The notes beneath the pieces were generated by a model that ran no database searches, was not told where the DNA came from, and saw only the letters and a list, made by a program, of their open reading frames with translations. From contig OW568868.1 of NCBI GenBank assembly GCA_938743325.2, forward strand, positions 496,001-560,000: 64,000 nt of DNA, in the 5' to 3' direction. Positions within the stretch are counted from its first letter, which is position 1, and the number at the start of each line of letters is the position of its first letter. Origin of the DNA: Pycnococcus provasolii. Lineage: Eukaryota; Chlorophyta; Pseudoscourfieldiophyceae; Pseudoscourfieldiales; Pycnococcaceae. Both the position numbers and the translations under genes were made by a program. Shown here one piece after another: positions 1 through 9,559 of the stretch.

Positions 1-1
1 G

Positions 2-477
2 CTGGACATAAACCCGTCGCAGGAACAGCTTCGCATCATACTTGACGAGGTTCGTTGCGGCCGTCGGCTCAGGGCAGCTCAGGTCGTCGGCTAAGCTGCT
101 TGCTCACACTCTCCTCCAAACACAAACACACAAACACACAAACACACAAACAGGTGCGAGGTGAGGACACAAGCACAGGAATGGTGGACTACGGACGCTT
201 CGAGTCCGTTCTCGTCAGGCACTTCACGGAGATGACTCCCAGCTACGTGCGCGATACGGAGGACCGGCTCATGCGTGCGTTCCGCGCCTTTGACCCGGAT
301 AATAAGGGGTACATCGACGCGGACGTGTTCAAAACCATTATTGCGTCGAAGGGCGACGCGTTCCGTCAGGAGGAGGTGGAAGTCATGCTCGGAGCGTGTG
401 TCGAGGAGGGCAAGATCTTCTACGAGGACTTCTCGCGCCTGCTTGCCGAGGACACGTTCGAGAGGAAATACGTCTAA
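2..477 (+). CDS. DRC8: Dynein regulatory complex subunit 8 (DRC8/EFCAB2-like), 5' partial
   Basis: EF-hand protein of the nexin-dynein regulatory complex of motile cilia. Coding exons are 2-49 (frame open to the window edge, reading LDINPSQEQLRIILDE) and 154-477, joined by a phase-0 intron at 50-153. The joined order (short EF half, then YGRFESVL, then an EF loop near DPDNKGYIDADVF and a C-terminal degenerate EF) follows the calmodulin-like layout of EFCAB2/DRC8. The ATG at 181 is internal: the frame runs through it from the acceptor at 153, and the spliced product aligns across the junction. The N-terminal EF pair lies outside the window. A centrin or calmodulin-like protein is the alternative, but the spacing and the region after the second EF fit DRC8 better. 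It implies the organism makes motile flagella. Confidence 0.75.
50..153 (+). other. Intron of the DRC8-like gene
   Basis: GT-AG intron of 104 bp between codon-complete exon ends (phase 0). The donor is GTTCGT, weaker than GTAAGT. The 3' end is preceded by a repeated ACAAACAC tract (about 120-150) and CAG. Removing it restores a continuous DRC8-like protein. Confidence 0.65.
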
Positions 478-904
478 ACGATGGCAAATTTTTTTATTTT
501 CTCAAAGCCTTTGCGTCTGGCTGCTGTAAATGAGTGACTCTTTTCTACGATTTATTTATTTTATTCTCTCGGTTTCTGTCGTCTTTGTGTGTATTTGTGC
601 GTGCGTGCGTATGTGTGTGTGTGTCCACGTGTGCACGTGCGTGCGTGCATGCGCGCGCGCGTGTGCCTCTGCGTGTGTGTTGTTGCAGGTTTGATTGTTA
701 TCTTGTTATCGAACACGACGGAGAACCTCGTCGGCTTACACGCAAAACAAATTCACAATTCCAGCCAGTTGTGTGCAGACGCTTATTTCAATTCTTTTCG
801 TTTTTTTTATCGGTCCACTCACTCACCACGCCATCTTTGATCTTTTGCTGTCGTGTGTTGCCAACAAACTTTTTCCGTTCGCACCGTCCACACAGGGAGC
901 TAGT
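478..904. repeat. Intergenic stretch with (GT)n/(CG)n-rich low-complexity tract
   Basis: No gene is supported here. Positions about 585-680 are an alternating TGTG/TGCG tract with purine-pyrimidine alternation, flanked by T-rich sequence. The stretch separates the 3' ends of the convergent DRC8-like and uL22 genes. Long open frames crossing it are low-complexity shadows. Confidence 0.6.
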
Positions 905-1477
905 TTATGCAGCGGCGATCGACTTGGAACCGCTCTTGATGGCAGCCACGCGAAGCGCCGACTTGCGGCTGAGCTTGAGTCCCGACTCGTCGCCCTTGGC
1001 AACCGCCTCCGCCTTCTCGGAAAGGACGAGCTCAACGTGGCAGGGCGAGCTCATGTACGGGTTGATGCGTCCGTGCGCACGGTACGTCCTTCGCCTCTGC
1101 TTCTGCGCCTGGTTCACCTGGATGTGGCTGATGACGAGCGCATCGGTGTCCAGTCCCTTCACCTCGGCGTTGCTCTCTGCGTTCTTGAGCAGACCCAGGA
1201 GGAACTCGCAGCTCTTCTTCGGCCAGCGCGCCTGTCCGTTCGTGCTGTCGGTGTTCTTCGCCTGCGCGGTGCGTCCGACGCCACCGCAGAATCGGTGGAA
1301 GGGGATGGCGCGTCGGTGTTCGAGCACAGCCTCGAGGTAGGACTTCGCCTTGTCGAGCTGCATGTTTTTGATCGCGAGCGCGGACTCACGCGTGTTCTTG
1401 AAGTGCACGCGGAGGTCGGAGCCTCGCGCCTTGCACGACTTCGTCGGGTTCTCAGCTTCCTTGGCGTACTTCACCAT
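905..1477 (-). CDS. RPL17: 60S ribosomal protein L17 (uL22)
   Basis: Cytosolic large-subunit ribosomal protein of the uL22 family, 190 residues, the usual eukaryotic length. It starts [20 protein letters not shown] and contains the diagnostic run [18 protein letters not shown] followed by a basic core ([20 protein letters not shown]) that lines the exit tunnel. The ATG at 1477 is chosen because it begins the conserved MVKYA; the 21 codons upstream in frame resemble 5' UTR, and TTTTCACAG just upstream could be the 3' splice site of a 5'-UTR intron. It is convergent with the DRC8-like gene and divergent from glucokinase. The C-terminal tail (about 25 residues after [12 protein letters not shown]) is species-specific. 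Confidence 0.95.
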   Translation of the reverse strand: MVKYAKEAENPTKSCKARGSDLRVHFKNTRESALAIKNMQLDKAKSYLEAVLEHRRAIPFHRFCGGVGRTAQAKNTDSTNGQARWPKKSCEFLLGLLKNAESNAEVKGLDTDALVISHIQVNQAQKQRRRTYRAHGRINPYMSSPCHVELVLSEKAEAVAKGDESGLKLSRKSALRVAAIKSGSKSIAAA

Positions 1478-1670
1478 TTTGGCACGAACAAGCTGTGAAA
1501 ATGAGCAGGAGTGCAATTCCAATGGAGACAAAAGAGGCACGCCGCCGCACTGCCCTCAGGGAGAGGGGACTGAGGGAAGGGGTATCCACGAAAAGTCCCC
1601 GTGAATGTACGCTACCGGGTACATTCACCCGTACACCCCTCGGTTTCAGGTCGGGGGTTTCGGGAGCTGG

Positions 1671-1735
1671 GACCCTAAGCCCTAAGGGCTTAAGAGTAAC
1701 CCCTAACCCCTAAAACCCCAAAACCCTAACCAGGA
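1671..1735. repeat. Degenerate interstitial telomere-like CCCTAA tract
   Basis: Several near-copies of CCCTAA and CCCCTAA with short interruptions, in the intergenic space between uL22 (minus) and glucokinase (plus). It could be an ancient interstitial telomere tract or a telo-box-like promoter element; similar tracts precede several other genes in the window. Confidence 0.6.
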
Positions 1736-1860
1736 CAGGCTGGATCTGCCTCAGAAAAATACATATGGGACAAGAAGGCTTCAACAGAAGGCTTCGTTGC
1801 CCCCCGAACCCTTTTTTACACCCCAGAACCCTTTCACTTGTCACAAGCCGTTGTCTCGCC

Positions 1861-3312
1861 ATGGCCCTCATGAAGACGACGACTCCACCCATGGGCAAGG
1901 CTCCTTCGTACCGTCATGTTCGTGTGAACATGGGTTCTCCTCCTCTCGGCCACTGCAGCACATCCATTTCAATTCCTGCCAAAGGATCGTACCTGGTAGC
2001 GGCACGACATGGACATGGACGAAGCAGCAGCAGGGGTCGTGGTCATCGGGCACTCCCTTCTACGCAGCAGAACAGTTTGCGGGCGGTAAATAGCCTCAAT
2101 GCTGCCTCAATCGATGGCATGCTTGGTGAGGGAACCATGCCCATGAACGCTGTCGCCATACCGCCGGGAACGCTCATGCTCTCGGGGGACATCGGAGGCA
2201 CGAACAGCCGACTTTGCCTGTGGGCGAGCGCAGCAGAAGGAAACGCGCTCGTCTCCGACGACGGACACCTCGAGGAGGGGGACGTGCCGTGCGAACTCGT
2301 GTACGAAAAGAAGTACCGCAACGACCAGTACGACTCGTTCAACAAGGTGGTGATGGAGTTCCTCGAAGAGGCGCCCGTCGACAACCCCGTCGTCGTCGCC
2401 GCGTGCTTCGCGGTCGCCGGACCCGTCAGCAACAACTCCGTCAGCTTCACAAACAGGTCAAGCTGGGTCGTCGACGGCGCGGCGATGGCCGAGGACTTTG
2501 GAATGGCGCGTGGAAGCGTGAGGCTCATCAACGACTTCGTCGCCAACGGCTATGGACTGCTCACGCTCCAGCCGCACGAGCTGCACGTCATCAACGACGT
2601 CGCGCCGACGCCGCGCGCGCCCATGGCGTGCGTCGGCGCGGGAACGGGACTCGGGTGCACGTACCTAACATGTCCCCCCGACGGCGGCGTGTACGACGCC
2701 TATCCTACCGAGGGTGGGCACACCGAGTTTGCGCCACGAACAAACCTCGAGATTGAAATGCTCAAGCACCTCATGGCGCAGTTCGATACGATTCACCGCA
2801 TCAGTGACGAGCGCATCGTCTCAGGCCGAGGAATCCACGCCGTGTACGGATTCATGCGAAAGCGCTTCCCAGAAAAGGTGGACGCCGAGCTCGACGCCGC
2901 GATCGAGGAGGCGGGAGACATGGCTGGAGGCACCATCGCGCAGAACATCGACAACAACGTGCTCTGCAAGTGGACGATGGAGGTGTTCTGGAGCACGTAC
3001 GGAAGCGCGGTGGGATCTGCGGCGCTGAAGTACCTGCCATACGGAGGCCTGTACATCGCCGGTGGCATTGCGCCGAAGAACATCGAACGCATGTTCGACG
3101 AGCGCGACGTGGCGTTCTGGGGCGACGTCACACACACGGAGAAGAAGTCCTTCCGCACGGGATTTCTGCCGGCTTACAATGATAAGGGTCGCGTGAGGGG
3201 AGTTCTCGACAGCATTCCCCTGTACGTCGTGCTGGCGGAGGACGTGGGGCAGCGTGGTGCGAAGCTCATGGCGTACCGTCTCCTGGGACGTGTAGTTTCG
3301 AGCGGCCTCTGA
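1861..3312 (+). CDS. glk: Glucokinase, bacterial (Glk/ROK-hexokinase fold) type, probably organelle targeted
   Basis: Phosphorylates glucose with ATP to glucose-6-phosphate. The conserved core starts at LMLSGDIGGTNSRL (phosphate loop DIGGTN). It continues through VAACFAVAGPV, the catalytic Asp region RLINDFVANGYGL, GAGTGLG, the glucose-binding EGGHTEFAP and the C-terminal LYIAGGIAPKN, all typical of Glk (PF02685). Eukaryotic animal hexokinases lack this layout. An ATG at 1861 in good context (GCCATGG) begins a leader of about 100 residues rich in Ser/Arg/His and poor in acids, consistent with a transit peptide. An in-frame ATG at 1765 would add 32 residues of UTR-like sequence. Single exon, 483 residues. 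Green algae and protists commonly carry such bacterial-type enzymes; the compartment is inferred. Confidence 0.88.
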   Translation: MALMKTTTPPMGKAPSYRHVRVNMGSPPLGHCSTSISIPAKGSYLVAARHGHGRSSSRGRGHRALPSTQQNSLRAVNSLNAASIDGMLGEGTMPMNAVAIPPGTLMLSGDIGGTNSRLCLWASAAEGNALVSDDGHLEEGDVPCELVYEKKYRNDQYDSFNKVVMEFLEEAPVDNPVVVAACFAVAGPVSNNSVSFTNRSSWVVDGAAMAEDFGMARGSVRLINDFVANGYGLLTLQPHELHVINDVAPTPRAPMACVGAGTGLGCTYLTCPPDGGVYDAYPTEGGHTEFAPRTNLEIEMLKHLMAQFDTIHRISDERIVSGRGIHAVYGFMRKRFPEKVDAELDAAIEEAGDMAGGTIAQNIDNNVLCKWTMEVFWSTYGSAVGSAALKYLPYGGLYIAGGIAPKNIERMFDERDVAFWGDVTHTEKKSFRTGFLPAYNDKGRVRGVLDSIPLYVVLAEDVGQRGAKLMAYRLLGRVVSSGL

Positions 3313-4379
3313 GCATCGTCGCCATCGCCGTCAATCCGCGTGCACGTGGGAGACAGGAGAACCAAACATGGGGACAGTGGGTCTGTTATGTAACGACGAC
3401 AATTTTTAATTTTTTTGTGTTCTATGTGATGAAAGTGGCGGAATTTGTTGTTTGTTGTCACACAACACAACACCGCCACAGGCCGGCCGGTTCGTAGACG
3501 TGCAACAGTAAGAAGAGCCGCGACGCGTCCGCACGTGGCAAGCAACACGAACGAGCGCGCCAGGAGGTTAAGTTCCCCGCACACGCGCACGTGATTGTTC
3601 TTCTTGAGCAGCGAGATGGAGCGTTTTATTGAACGGTAGAGGCACAAGAACGTCCGTCGAGGAAAAAGTTAATTTTAGTAGTACTACTTACAGTCGGTCC
3701 CTTCGCACGCAGCACCTCAGTCGGCCAAACTCCTCCCCGCTTGCGACTGCGCGCAAGCTTTCAGGAGTGCAAGAGTGCAAGACTGCAAGTTCGCGGCCGT
3801 TGTTGCATGACGTGAATTGAGGTGGTCAAGACTTGTGTGTCGTAATTGTGTTGCACAGATGTGTCGCACTGTGAACTTTACATAGGGGATATCCCCGTGA
3901 AAAAAACAATTTGCATTTGCTTCACCAGTTCCCCGCGTCCGTCGACTGCGCTCGCCAGGATTCCAACACCCCGCGTACATAAACCTCCTCCTTCCTACCA
4001 ACTATGTAAACCGTAGGAAGCAGGAGGTCCGCGGCGAGACGATGTGCCCCTCAGGGTTCCGAAAGCCAAACCGGCCGGGAGGGAGCAGAGTGCAGACCCC
4101 TTCCTTCTTCCCTCTTCCTCTTCTTGCAAGGCCAGTTTTATACAAATATGCGCCTGGCCACGTGCGCCTGGCCAGTGGCCTTAAACCCTAACCATAAAGT
4201 TTACAGGTGAGGAAAACTAAACTTGTTCAAACTGGTTCACCGGGTGGGAACCCTCTTTTTTTTGAGGACGAATCTTGGCGCGCGCGCGTGTATAAGTACT
4301 TTGTATTCGTTGTCTTATTCTTATTCTTCTTTTCGTGTGTGTGCGTTTTGGCTTAGGTGTTATTATTTTTTGTTGGGAT
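3313..4379. other. Intergenic region upstream of the Atg22-like gene
   Basis: No gene is supported. It contains a GATATCCCC-type motif (about 3885-3898), a telo-box-like TTAAACCCTAACC at 4181-4193, a repeated CGCCTGGCCA at 4151-4173, and a possible TATA box (TATAAG near 4290) about 90 bp before the ATG at 4380. Confidence 0.5.
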
Positions 4380-7131
4380 ATGCAGCAGCATCAGCAGCAG
4401 CAGCATAATCAAACTACTGCTGCAGCAGCTGCGCTGGACGCGAGCTATGGAGCGGGCGCGTTGGCGAGTGCAAGAGGAGGAGGGGGAGCACCACGACCAC
4501 CCGCCGAAACACCTACCTATACTGCGCACACGGAGAACCTCGCGGTGGTGCCAACACCAACTCCTAGCGCATACAGCCCAAGCCGCGCGCCGTCAAGTGC
4601 GGGACGCTCGCCGCCGCAGGTGTTCTACGGCGATGCGAGCGCCGCCTCCTCACCACCGTCCACGGCTGCGGGGAGAAGAGGAGGAGGAGGAGGAATAGGA
4701 ATAGGAGGAGGAGGAACGCCGACACGGCCGCGATCAGGACAAGGTCAAATTCAAATGTGGGACGGCTCTTACCTCGACCTTGGAGGCAGCTTCGCGGTGC
4801 CGGGAAAGAAATTTCCACTCACGGGTGCAGGCAGCTTGACACCCGTGCCGTCGAGGTCGGCGTCGAGGCGACTCATGAGTCCCATGGGAAGTCCAGACGT
4901 CGAGAGTACCACGCAAAACGCGCACGTCCACGGCGACGTGCCGGTGGCAGATAAGTCGGAGCGGCGCGGCTTCTTTGCGTACGACTTCGGAAACGGGCCG
5001 CTGGCGGCGGCACTCATCATCTTCACGCCACTGCTCATCGTCGGACAGGCGCAGTATCAAGCGTCCACCAACCACGAGTTCATCGAGTGGAGAGAGGTCA
5101 GCATTGACGGCAGCCTGTGTGTCAACGCCACCGCGAAGCGGTTGAACGCCACGAGCACGTTCGCTCCCGGAGCTCCGTATCCGCAAAACAGTACCACCCC
5201 GTTTAAGCGACCGGAAGGCTATCTAGAAACGTGCCAGTGGTTTCCCGTCAACAAGAACGTTCCTGGCACAGGGTTCGACTACACGTCGCTCGGCGTTTTC
5301 GCGCTCGCTCTCACATCTATCGTCACCGCCGTCGCGCTCATCTTCCTGGGCGCGCTCGGCGACTACGGGAACATGAGAAGACGGATGATGTTCGTGTGCG
5401 TTGTGGTGTACTCTGCGCTCCTAGCTGGCGTCGCGCCGCTTGCTGACTCAAAGTACTGGTACGTCGGACAGATCCTTGGGAGCCTGTGCGCGGTTGCGTG
5501 GAACTACGCGTACCGAGCGCTGCACCACGGGTACATCCCGCTGCTCGTGAGTGCTGACGAGAGCCTGCTTGCTTTGCTCGCGCGCGTCAATCCGTCTCCA
5601 CCCACGGGCGCTGAGATTGAGTCGTTCACGGAGGCGCTGGCTGGGCGCATTACACTAACGAGCAGCGCAAGCTTCATGACGGGGCAGGTGCTTGGCCTTG
5701 CGATGCAGTCAGCCATTGTTCTTGGCGTGGGATCCAACCCAGAAGATCCCGAGGATACGATGGGCGTGCGCGTGGCAATCTTCTCAGGTTGCCTGTGCTG
5801 CTTCATCCTCTCCTTCTTCGGCGTGTGCTATCTGAAGGACCGCATCGGACCCCCTCTCGAGCGAGGCATGGTGGTTCAGACGCTTCTACTGTCTGCCAGA
5901 CGCAGCTTCGCAACGCTCGACCTGGCGAGGCGTGAGCTACCCGAGATGTTCTGGTTCCTCGCTGGACGCACCGCGTACTGGATTGCGGTCAACACGCTCG
6001 TTTACTGCGGCCCACTCTACCTCCAGCGCGAGTTTGGCATGCAGACGGCCGAAATTGCGCCCGGATTGATCGTGTTTATGCTCACGGGCATCGCCGCGGT
6101 CATGCTGTTTCGCGTCATTGTTAAGGGATCGCAAGGTCGCACGCGCTCCTGCCTCCGTGCGCTGACCGTAGGCGGCCTTCTGATTCCCATCTACCTACGC
6201 GTCGGCATGAAAGCGAGATGGGAGATGTACCCGCTATTCTTTGTCGCAGCTTTCGAGGTCAGCCCCTTTGCGGGACTGTGCCGTGCGCTGCTTTCGGAGA
6301 TGACACCTGACGGCTACGCGAGCACCGTGATGGCTCTCGAGGGGACGCTTGAGTACTGCACCACATGGATCGGACCTTTCATCGTCGCGGGAATCATCAC
6401 GATTACCGGCTCGATGCGGTGGGCCGTTTTCGGGATGCTCCTTCCCATGATCATTGGTCTGCCCATGCTGTGGCGCGTCAACATGGAAAAGGCTCGAGAG
6501 CAGCGAAAAAAGCTTGAGCTAGCAGATGCTCGGGCTGAGCAGGTTGAGATTGAGAGGAACGACCACGCTGCTGGTACTCCACTGTCGCCGCCAAACGCTA
6601 CGCCGGTGAATGGCGCGGGATCGTCGAAAGACCAGGGTGATGTTAACCCCGCGTATCCCGCGGTGCAAGCAAGGGTTGTTGGCAAGTTGGCGCCGCTGCC
6701 GCCGCTGTTGGCTGCAAAGAACCAGCCAATTTTGCAGGTATGGCCCCCACTGCCCCCACTTCTGCCGAATCCCATGAAATGACCTGAGATCTCTCATTCA
6801 GTAATATAGTGTACTAACATTCACTTCCACCATTCAGCCCATCGGCACTGACGCGAAGTATGGGATATCCACACCAGATGCTGAACAGTACAATAGGGCT
6901 TCGCGTGAATTGGGTGTTCTGCCAACCAGGCGTTCTGCGCCAGGGAAGTCTAAGCTAGCTCCTGTTGCACAGGAATCCGCTAGCGCTGCCGCCAAAGATG
7001 ATAGCAGCGACTCTGGCGACTCCATTGACTACTACGAAGCAATGAGACTGAGTATACATACGCCTCGCTCCCCCATGGAGTTCATGGGTGATTCGGCCGA
7101 TATGGATGAGAATACGGGACGTAGCGCATGA
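4380..7131 (+). CDS. Atg22/UMF1-like major facilitator membrane transporter
   Basis: Multi-span membrane protein of the Atg22-like MFS group (vacuolar amino-acid effluxer family). The cytosolic N-terminus is low complexity (poly-Gln, Gly-rich, about 190 residues). The first membrane segment is at PLAAALIIFTPLLIV, followed by a loop with NxT/S sequons, then the helix pair containing FLGALGDYGNMRRRMM, the family loop equivalent to ADYGNRRK. The second half carries LCRALLSEMTPDGYASTVMALEG and LEYCTTWIGPFIVAG, matching the Atg22 F-S-E...GPL block. Start at 4380: the first ATG in frame. Exons 4380-6737 and 6838-7131; read-through of the intron would stop at 6782. Exon 2 adds a 97-residue acidic, Ser-rich tail (DSSDSGDSIDYYEAM). 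Substrate unknown; an orphan MFS carrier is the alternative. Confidence 0.75.
6738..6837 (+). other. Intron of the Atg22-like gene with TACTAAC branch site
   Basis: 100-bp phase-0 intron: donor GTATGG, a TACTAAC branch-point consensus at about 6812-6818, then a pyrimidine-rich stretch and ATTCAG acceptor. The downstream frame stays open for 97 codons. The intron also contains a reverse copy of the TTACTGAATGA motif (6791-6805) found at 3' gene ends elsewhere. Confidence 0.7.
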
Positions 7132-7210
7132 AGTAGTACTAGCGTGATGAAGTGTGCGTCAAACAATGTAAATATTTAGGATTGTTTGTTTTCAACAAAG
7201 CTACATAGTA

Positions 7211-7230
7211 CATTCCATTACTGAATGAGC
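7211..7230. terminator. Recurring 3'-end motif CCATTACTGAATGAGC (copy 1)
   Basis: Lies between the stop codons of the convergent Atg22-like (7131) and coiled-coil (7252) genes. Near-identical copies occur at 48157-48175 and 63565-63583, also between convergent 3' ends, and inverted at 6791-6805. A role in 3' processing is inferred. Confidence 0.45.
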
Positions 7231-7251
7231 CATCTTACCCTAGGCTTTTTC

Positions 7252-9207
7252 TCATCCACGCTTTTCGCGCTTGCGGCGCTTCGTACGCCCAACGACATGC
7301 ACCGTGCGATCGAATCGCCCGACGCCCTTCTTCTCTTCATGCCAGTCCTCGAGACCCTGTGTCGTAGCGGCATGAGCCATGCGCGAAGCCATCTTTTGAA
7401 GATTCTTGAGTTTCTTCTCCTCCTTGCGGATGCGCTCGATAGATCGCTTCTCATGATCACGAACGCTCTTCCGTGCCTTGCCCTCCCATTCCTCGATCTC
7501 CTGCTTCGCACGATTCTCCATCTGATTGCGCGCATTCTTGAGAGCCGCAATGGCACGCTCCTGCAGCTTATTCGAGGTCATCGCCTCTACGTGGATCACC
7601 TCGCTTCGCGCCTCGTTAAATTTCTGCGCCTCCTTCTTCGCCTTGGCCTTGGCACTTCGCTTGCGCGACTCGAACAGGTCGCGCGCCACCTTCGCCTCCG
7701 TTCCATCGTACACGTTCGCCTTTGAGGCTGCAATTGCGAGTGCATGTGCACGGGCTGCCTCGGAGTCGCGAACGTGACCCTTGTCCTCAGCATGCGCACT
7801 ATGATGCTTGTCACGTTCCTGCCGAGATTTCTTCGCCGCCTCTTCCATGGCAAGTCGCTCTTGCTCCGCGATTTTTGCGAGTTCCTCGGCTGCCTCAGTC
7901 TCGGCCCGTGCTTGGGCAGCCCGACGGTCAGCCTCGGCGCGCTCTCTCCTCAACTGTTCGATTTCTTCCTCCGCCTTATCGGCAGCTTCGGCAACTGCCT
8001 CCTTCTCTGCTCGCAGGCGATTCAGCTCATCGACCAGCTTCTCCTGCGCAGCCATGGTGGCGGGATCTACGTCGGATGTCTGGCGACTTCCATCGTCGTT
8101 TCCGCTATCTGGGTCTGGACGCTCTTCGGAAACAGGTAAAGACGTCGACGACGTCACTGGCAGCGTCCATGCACCGTCGTCTCCGCTCGGCGTCGGCGCG
8201 TCGTTCGCGTCGTCCGTCGCAATGTCGCCATCAGGCTGCTCCTCCGCTGGCGACGAAGGCGTCGCCGAAGTCACCGGCAGCGTCCATGCACCGTCGTCTC
8301 CGCTCGGCGTCGGCGCGTCGTTCGCGTCGTCCGTCGCAATGTCGCCATCAGGCTGCTCTTCCGCTGGCGACGAAGGCGTCGCCGAAGTCACCGGCAGCGT
8401 CCATGCACCGTCGTCTCCGCTCGGCGTCGGCGCGTCGTTCGCGTCGTCCGTCGCAATGTCGCCATCAGGCTGCTCTTCCGCTGGCGACGAAGGCGTCGCC
8501 GAAGTCACCGGCAGCGTCCATGCACCGTCGTCTCCGCTCGGCGTCGGCGCGTCGTTCGCGTCGTCCGTCGCGATATCTCCGTATCGTGTTCTTTCGTCGA
8601 CAAACGTGGTGACGTCGAGTTCGTCTCCACCTGCCGCCGACTTTTGAACAATTGTAGCGTTATTGCCAAACCTGCGAAAGTTTCGATTCTCAGGAGGCAC
8701 GGCGAGCACGAGTCCCGCGATTCCGGCGACGACTAACCCAAAAGCGAGTACGTAGTGGTATGGCTTCGCCTTAAGTTCTTGTTTAGACGCCTGCGTGCTT
8801 TGCGTAACCTGAACCGCGTCTATTGGCAGCAGAGGATCTGTGAGTGCGCTCGGCGTCTTACTGTGTCTATTTTTCTGCTCGACGTCAACAACCACCTGAC
8901 TGGCTGAGGCCGCCGCCGACGACGACGCCGTCTTTCCCGTGTACGTTCTTTCGCTCGACGATACGGAAGACGACGAGGACGATACGGCTTGTAGCGAGGA
9001 TTCTCTTCTCCCACTCCGACTCCCACTAAAGGTACTACTACTCCCCTGAAAGGAATCATTCAATCTATTAAGATTTCGACGATCGTGACGGCGAGGACCC
9101 GTCCACGCCCAGTCCTTGTGTCTCGACTCTTCATCGCTAATCAAAAGCGGCCGCGTCGCAGAATCACCGCCGTCACCGCCGAACAGACGAGACCAAAACA
9201 CGGACAT
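7252..9207 (-). CDS. Single-pass membrane protein with 39-residue repeats and a long charged coiled coil
   Basis: Not recognised as a named family. 651 residues. The N-terminal ~130 residues are Ser/Arg-rich and soluble-looking. One hydrophobic segment (YHYVLAFGLVVAGIAGLVLAV, about residues 150-171) is followed by four 39-residue repeats beginning GDIATDDANDAPTPSGDDG (last copy divergent). Then comes an Ala/Glu/Arg/Lys-rich heptad region (from about residue 385 to the end) typical of a long coiled coil, ending in a basic KRRKREKRG. With no signal peptide, the TM is probably a type-II anchor. The ATG at 9207 is the first in frame. Open frames on the opposite strand arise from the repeats. Confidence 0.72.
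   Translation of the reverse strand: MSVFWSRLFGGDGGDSATRPLLISDEESRHKDWAWTGPRRHDRRNLNRLNDSFQGSSSTFSGSRSGRRESSLQAVSSSSSSVSSSERTYTGKTASSSAAASASQVVVDVEQKNRHSKTPSALTDPLLPIDAVQVTQSTQASKQELKAKPYHYVLAFGLVVAGIAGLVLAVPPENRNFRRFGNNATIVQKSAAGGDELDVTTFVDERTRYGDIATDDANDAPTPSGDDGAWTLPVTSATPSSPAEEQPDGDIATDDANDAPTPSGDDGAWTLPVTSATPSSPAEEQPDGDIATDDANDAPTPSGDDGAWTLPVTSATPSSPAEEQPDGDIATDDANDAPTPSGDDGAWTLPVTSSTSLPVSEERPDPDSGNDDGSRQTSDVDPATMAAQEKLVDELNRLRAEKEAVAEAADKAEEEIEQLRRERAEADRRAAQARAETEAAEELAKIAEQERLAMEEAAKKSRQERDKHHSAHAEDKGHVRDSEAARAHALAIAASKANVYDGTEAKVARDLFESRKRSAKAKAKKEAQKFNEARSEVIHVEAMTSNKLQERAIAALKNARNQMENRAKQEIEEWEGKARKSVRDHEKRSIERIRKEEKKLKNLQKMASRMAHAATTQGLEDWHEEKKGVGRFDRTVHVVGRTKRRKREKRG
8161..8578 (-). 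repeat. 117-bp coding tandem repeat, 4 copies
   Basis: Copies start near 8161, 8278, 8395 and 8512, nearly identical in DNA, encoding the 39-residue acidic Pro/Asp/Thr repeats of the membrane protein. Identity at synonymous sites indicates recent expansion or homogenisation. Confidence 0.9.
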
Positions 9208-9559
9208 TATTCTTCTTGGAATTATAATCCGATCGGAGCGGAAGGGAAGAAGCGGCCGATGCGGTAAAGTTACTCTTGGGAAAAAGCAAGCATGAAGCAG
9301 GGAAATGTCGACTTGTAAGGCCGTAGTAGCGTAGGCAATTTCCCTCCTAGAGCAGTTGTTAAGGCTCGTTGTTTTCGGATGGAGTTTAAGAGGTTTGAGA
9401 CGGAAACATCTCCTATGGAGGGATTCCTTTTACCGCGTCGGGGGGAGGATCGGGGAAGAACCTTCGACCCCTCCCCTTAATTTGGGTTTTCTGTTTTTTG
9501 TGTTTTTGCAATCCGCGCCGCCGAATCCGCCACATTCTTATTTTTATAGTTTTCATAAT

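Noticed and set aside
534-1498. Long plus-strand open frames across the uL22 gene and the GT-rich tract
   Set aside because: They run antisense to a clear ribosomal protein gene and through low-complexity sequence; the translations have no domain.
7722-8647. Plus-strand frames of up to 296 codons with repeated segments
   Set aside because: They are antisense reflections of the 117-bp coding repeats of the membrane protein gene.
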